The notes beneath the pieces are model-generated. The model had not been told where the DNA came from and ran no database searches. It saw only the letters and a list, made by a program, of their open reading frames with translations. A stretch of DNA of 64,000 nt, taken from Perkinsus olseni. Its lineage: Eukaryota; Perkinsozoa; Perkinsida; Perkinsidae. The DNA lies in the NCBI GenBank assembly GCA_013115135.1, contig JABANP010000050.1, forward strand, positions 124,001-188,000, given 5' to 3'. This document shows, piece after piece, positions 57,827 to 64,000 of this stretch (within the stretch, counting starts at the first letter, position 1; the number at the start of each line of letters is the position of its first letter). The position numbers and the translations under genes are program-made.

Positions 57827-58624
57827 CTACTTGAACGAGGGAGTCACGCTTGTCCTGGTGGAGCGGCGACCCTTACGACTGATCTCTTCAATCATCTCAG
57901 GGCTCATCTTCATAACCTTGGACATGGCCTTCTTGTCATACCTGCGGAGCTTACTCGTATTCTTGATAACCTGAAAGAATGACATGGTTCATGTCGTGTC
58001 TATTGTGAAAGACCTCGATACAGAGAGCGAGATACTACAAGAAGGTACCTGATATTGGCCGCTTTTTGATTTCATTCTCTTTCTTCCTCTCCGCCTTCTC
58101 CACACGTTTCTTGTTCGCTATGGCCCGCTTCTCCTTGGCGACAGCCTTCAATTCTGCTTCACGTCCTTTAGCGAGGCTCACATCGCGTTCGCGGATTTTA
58201 CGGGCTTCGAACTTGCTCATACCAGGCTTCGAAGGGGGACGGTAGTCTCGGTTGCTCGCCTTCACTTTAATGGACCTGAACTTCAAGCGTAGACAGGCAT
58301 CATCTTGGCACACGCCCTCGGAGAAGGGATAGAGAATCTCTATTAGAGATGTGTCCGCGATAATCAATAATTTCCTGACGTTCTCTATCAGTTTCTCGTC
58401 GGCCGACAGCCCAGAGTAAAGATTCAAAGGCGGCAATTGACGGACTTGGTAGGAATTGTTACGTAGGCCGTCCGCGGATGTTGCCGTGCCGCATGGAAAG
58501 TGCCACACGCGAACTCCCAATGAAATCTCAAGTATTACTTGCTTCCGGCTAGTTGCTTCCACGGTCTGCCACTGACGCATAGCCGGGATGGATTCTGAGC
58601 CTTAGGAGGTCGGACCTTGGTCAT
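57827..58624 (-). CDS. Cgr1/CCDC86-like rRNA-processing protein
   Basis: ATG 58624 gives MTKVRPPKAQNPSRLCVSGR then PWK; the VSG..WK motif opens the Cgr1 domain. A long intron (about 240 nt, GTAATAC...TTCAG, phase 2) leads to IKVKASNRDYRPPSKPGMSK and the highly charged coiled region FEARKIRERDVSLAKGREAE, LKAVAKEKRAIANKKRVEKA. The last exon, VIKNTSKLRRYDKKAMSKVM, matches the V(I/V)(K/R)N..KL(K/R)...KK.... signature of Cgr1/CCDC86. Stop TAG 57827-57829. The family is nucleolar and needed for 60S pre-rRNA processing. The phase of the final junction does not close cleanly with the nearest donor. Confidence 0.68.
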
Positions 58625-58723
58625 AGCTGACTTGGATGATACACTGCAATACGCATACTTCATGAAAAGACTCCTACTTTTCTTGAACTCAGAGTAAGCT
58701 ACGCTCCCAACCGAAAACAAAAG

Positions 58724-58752
58724 AAGCAACAGCAGCAGCAGAAGAAGAAGCC
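58724..58752. repeat. CAG/AAG trinucleotide microsatellite
   Basis: AAGCAA(CAG)n followed by (AAG)n upstream of the Cgr1-like start. On the minus strand it would encode poly-leucine, which produces a spurious open frame. No evidence it is translated. Confidence 0.7.
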
Positions 58753-58850
58753 CGAAGACGCTATTGTTCACTGGCGTGCAAACCGGCACCCTTCGATCAG
58801 AAAGACGTAGCTAATTGCCCCATGCACTGCTCGATGTATAAGGTAACACT

Positions 58851-59048
58851 TCACTCTGAGTGCGCTACGCAGACTGAATGGGTGCGCATTAGGTGTTCAA
58901 ATGTCGGACGGATAGAGATGCGTGGTATATCCCAAAGCCCATTCACTACGACTTGAAACACGGCAGCCTGCATAGCCTCCCAACCTGTAGAGCTCACAGC
59001 AGCAGTTCCATCGCCACGTAGTAGATTGGTTCCGGAGGGGTTGGCCAT
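58851..59048 (-). CDS. Possible small hypothetical protein
   Basis: A 65-codon frame from a true ATG at 59048 (MANPSGTNLLRGDGTAAVSS, AMQAAVFQVVVNGLWDIPR) to a stop at 58851. It has a protein-like composition but no motif, no clear partner exon and no known domain. It sits between the Cgr1-like gene and the plus-strand MYCBPAP-like gene and could be a chance frame. Confidence 0.2.
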   Translation of the reverse strand: MANPSGTNLLRGDGTAAVSSTGWEAMQAAVFQVVVNGLWDIPRISIRPTFEHLMRTHSVCVAHSE

Positions 59049-59452
59049 ACGTCGTAAGCGATTTCAGCACGCTCTGACTGGCACGAGACAGCACCGCATT
59101 GCATCGGGCACCACATTTCATCGAATGTCTACGGTGTTCGAAATATTTTTGAAGCCGCGCCCGCCCGCGGTACTGACGGATCATGCAGACAACGTTGGGA
59201 TGCTGCGTTCCTGCGCCTTTAACAACGCATTCTCACTTATCAGCCGTCTTTCTAGATGTCCTCCGTGGAAGCTTCGCCTGTTGTAAAAGGGAAAGAGGAT
59301 ATTCATACGGCGGAGAGGATCCAAAACAGACAAAGATGGTCTTCCTGATGAGTCTATTCAGAGTCGCATCTCGGATAGACCCAAGGCTGCACCGCCAGCG
59401 TCCGGCCGACTTCCGGTGACACCTCAGGAAGGTAGAAAGGGCTGCCGTTCGC

Positions 59453-61325
59453 ATGGAAACGTCTGGATCACTCACGAACGACCAAAGGATTAGTGTCCTG
59501 CGATCCGCTGGCGATATCTCACTCAGAAATTCTGGTGTCTCTTTAGGGGGCGTACCCAGGCATCGTGTTCCGGAATCGTTATTCCCATCGCAAGACGACA
59601 TCGCGCGATTGAGCAAGGAGTACTTTGCAGGACGGCAGAGGTGACAGTCACGTAGTTGGTAGGCCGTTTAAGTGAGAGTCGATTCGCATACCGGGATGAT
59701 CTTTACTTGCTTCTCGTGAGCGACACCGGTGAGACTGTTCCAGGAGGTTGGAGAGTCTCACACTGGAGGAGAAATTGATGGCCGATAGAGAGAGTCGAGT
59801 TATTGACCGCCACGAGGCCGTGGCTCGGGAATGGGAAAGGTAACTATGACCTTATGAGTAACTGTTTCCGTGCTTGTTGAGCAGATTTCGGAAACGTGCC
59901 GCTGAGGCCACTGGCAGAGACTCAGGCGAACTTGTTTATAACTCGAGCCGAAGAGTAGCAGATTATCCGAAGGATGATGAGCAACTCTTTCCGACTTCGT
60001 GTTAGGTTCCGCGAAAGGATTGAATTATTCGAGCTTCTTGATTCGGTGACGCCTCTCGCCGAGAAAAGTGGGGAAGATTTATGGTACCATACTCTGCGAG
60101 ACGGCGGAGTTAAATTTATCCAGGTTCAACTATGGCATCGGAGCGGCCCTGAGACTGCTTGTTTTCAGGTTGGCAATATGTTCTCTGGTCTATACGTGCC
60201 CTTGAGGCTCTCGCGGATGCATGTAATCAGTGAAATTATCCGGAAGCCTTGGCTCAAGGATTGTTGCATCCACCGAGAGGGCAAATCACATAAGACCTGG
60301 AGGGATGATCAGTATTTGAAAGACAGACTGATAAGGTAGAACTTTCGTCGCAACTGCACGTTGTGATGAAGACTTCTAGGTTACGGGCATCAATGCGTGA
60401 AGCCGCAGCTGGCGTGCTGCCTTTTGACGATACGTTGGAGGTTAGGGGTATCAAGGAGGGTCCTTCGGGTGAGGGAAACTAGTGGCCACATCGAAGATGT
60501 GAGAAGTCCGCGCAAGGAAGAACTCGAGAGATAGTGTGTTAGGGATCAGCAGACACTCGGAGACACGGTAATCTGGATGCAGCGAAGAATCGAGCGCCCG
60601 AGGTATTACTCGAGGTCTTGGTTTCTGCATTGGAACTTGGGAGATCTTGATCAGACGAGGCTGGAACCTGTGACCGCTGGGAAGGTCGGACCTAGCATTT
60701 CTCTGTCCACTTGCAACTTGTTTTTCTCCGCACACCTGGCTGGCGAGCCACCAGTCTCGGAGGAAATTCGCATAACCAACGACGGGACGACGGTATTTTT
60801 GGGCGCGCTTGCATCGTCGAAAGCAAGTTCGGCAGGTTATCAACTTCGCTTTTGTCCGGGAGACGTCATTGGAGCAGGAACCTCCGAACACTAGCGTCGA
60901 ACTGCCCATGCAGTCACCATTCGCGTGCCCCCAGCGCAGTGGAAGACTTCTACCTGGGGAATCTTCGAAGCTTCGCGTCTCATTCACGAGCCCGGTATGC
61001 ACGGAACCGATTGAAGACGCTCTCGGATAAAGTGCTTGACTAATGAGAGGCTCTATGCGTAGTCAACCTAGGTTTCTGGATACTTCCGAGACCTATGGGT
61101 GATCGAGACGCAGCCTCGAAGCGAGCGGCAGCTGATCACCCTTCGAAGGATTGTGCGCCACTGAGCTGGAACTGCTATCAACAGAGGTTCTCTCTTTTGC
61201 CGTAGAGCAGCCGTAGGCTGTCCCTATTTCAGGAGACTATTGGTGAGTTAGACGAGTCTATAGAAAGGAGCAACATGTTGGGAACCATGAGGGAGCTCAT
61301 TTACGATATCGTGGACTCTATTTAG
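59453..61325 (+). CDS. MYCBPAP-like ciliary protein (ASH/MSP-type domain)
   Basis: The 5' end is uncertain; coding-like exons may begin by 59250. Identified segments: FPSQDDIARLSKEYFAG (about 59620), HEAVAREWERFRKRAAEATG and SGELVYNSSRRVADYPKDDE (about 59810-59980), RERIELFELLDSVTPLAEKS with GEDLWYHTLRDGGVKFI (about 60010-60120), then GNMFSGLYVP after an in-phase intron. The MSP/ASH-like domain is SISLSTCNLFFSAHLAGEPP with EEIRITNDGTTVFLGAL (about 60690-60830). The hallmark QRSGRLLPGESSKLRVSFTS, joined by GTATGC...CCTAG to GYFRDLWVIETQPRSERQL, matches the R.G.LPGE...F.SP..G.F.E.W...T.P block of MYCBPAP. A last exon, RLSLFQETIGELDESIERS, ends at TAG 61323-61325. MYCBPAP is a central-apparatus-linked flagellar protein. 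Confidence 0.68.
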
Positions 61326-61670
61326 TCATGCTGAACGATATTGCTGATGTCTTTCGGAGACTCTCAGTGACCCTCATGCAGCAGCATCATTCCCGTGCGA
61401 GCCACCTATACCTATGGAGACGCCATGTAGCAATATTTCGCCATGAGGCAATATTTCTATGATGTCTTTGCCGCCACGTGAAGAATTGTCGTGTTGATAA
61501 CCGGCTGCTTACGCGGGGTCGCCTCACGTCAGTCAATGTGGGACGACCGTAGCCGCTGTAAGCAGCTACCTGGGTCGAGTGTCTTGCGTCTCATTTGGGA
61601 TTGTGAGTCTAAGCCTCCGATAAGTCTGTTATGGAGGAGTTCGCTATTCGGCTGCTAGCTGCTTATTTCA
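61326..61670. other. Spacer before the CDPK gene
   Basis: No clear exon. CAATATTTC occurs twice as a direct repeat (about 61430-61460). It may contain the end of the MYCBPAP-like gene and the CDPK promoter. Confidence 0.35.

Positions 61671-64000
<2,330 letters not shown>

Noticed and set aside
58535..58789. Minus-strand frame with a run of eleven leucines, like a membrane or signal segment
   Set aside because: The run is a translated CAG/AAG microsatellite upstream of the Cgr1-like start codon.

Overview
This window reads as nuclear DNA of a flagellated, intron-dense protist. The best guess is an alveolate close to Perkinsus. The reasons are: almost every gene is split by GT-AG introns of roughly 45-110 nt with matching phases; the genetic code is standard; coding density is high on both strands; and the gene mix includes a calcium-dependent protein kinase with EF-hands, a RAP-domain protein with a likely mitochondrial role, multi-finger CCCH proteins, IFT172 and other ciliary genes, an F-BAR/PH protein and a cathepsin C. 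No prokaryotic operons, transposons, rRNA or tRNA genes were recognised. Species placement is inference; gene identities come from motifs read in translated exons.

Layout. 1-1529 (+) is the 3' part of a Crooked-neck/Clf1 splicing factor. 2278-4700 (-) is ADA2-like. 4978-6950 (-) is a C2-like hypothetical. 7087-11868 (-) is a long ankyrin-repeat gene. 12101-14346 (-) is F-BAR plus PH. 14444-15573 (-) is a coiled-coil protein. 15873-17533 (+) is an 11-exon DUF3431 gene whose exon phases all close. 17830-19474 (+) is a helical-repeat, probably mitochondrial protein, followed by a possible small secreted protein. 20233-22853 (-) fuses EF-hands to WD40 repeats. 23198-24553 (+) is a two-finger CCCH protein. 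25310-28403 (+) is a probably N-myristoylated protein with a glycine-rich segment and a J-like end. 29082-30911 (+) is a single-exon RAP protein.

31371-39156 (-) is IFT172. 39777-42262 (+) is cathepsin C. 42812-43327 (-) is a WW-less parvulin. 43587-45094 (-) is a membrane-anchored OMS1-like methyltransferase, next to a 58-residue mini-gene. 45958-49416 (-) is a Met/Gln/Pro-rich protein. 49614-50187 (+) is a small secreted helical protein. 50847-52491 (-) is an MFS transporter. 52750-55336 (-) is a three-finger CCCH protein. 55394-57758 (-) is an unknown helical protein. 57827-58624 (-) is Cgr1-like. 59453-61325 (+) is MYCBPAP-like. 61671 to the end (+) is a CDPK cut by the window edge.

Themes. 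RNA handling is represented by Clf1, three CCCH or Cgr1-type proteins and the RAP protein. Cilium building is represented by IFT172 and the MYCBPAP homologue, and calcium signalling by the CDPK and the EF-WD40 protein. Two non-genic signals deserve attention. First, strong short inverted repeats sit inside several introns and in gene-gene junctions. Second, at a few sites the reading frame of a conserved domain breaks in a way that only a tiny intron or a small indel can explain.
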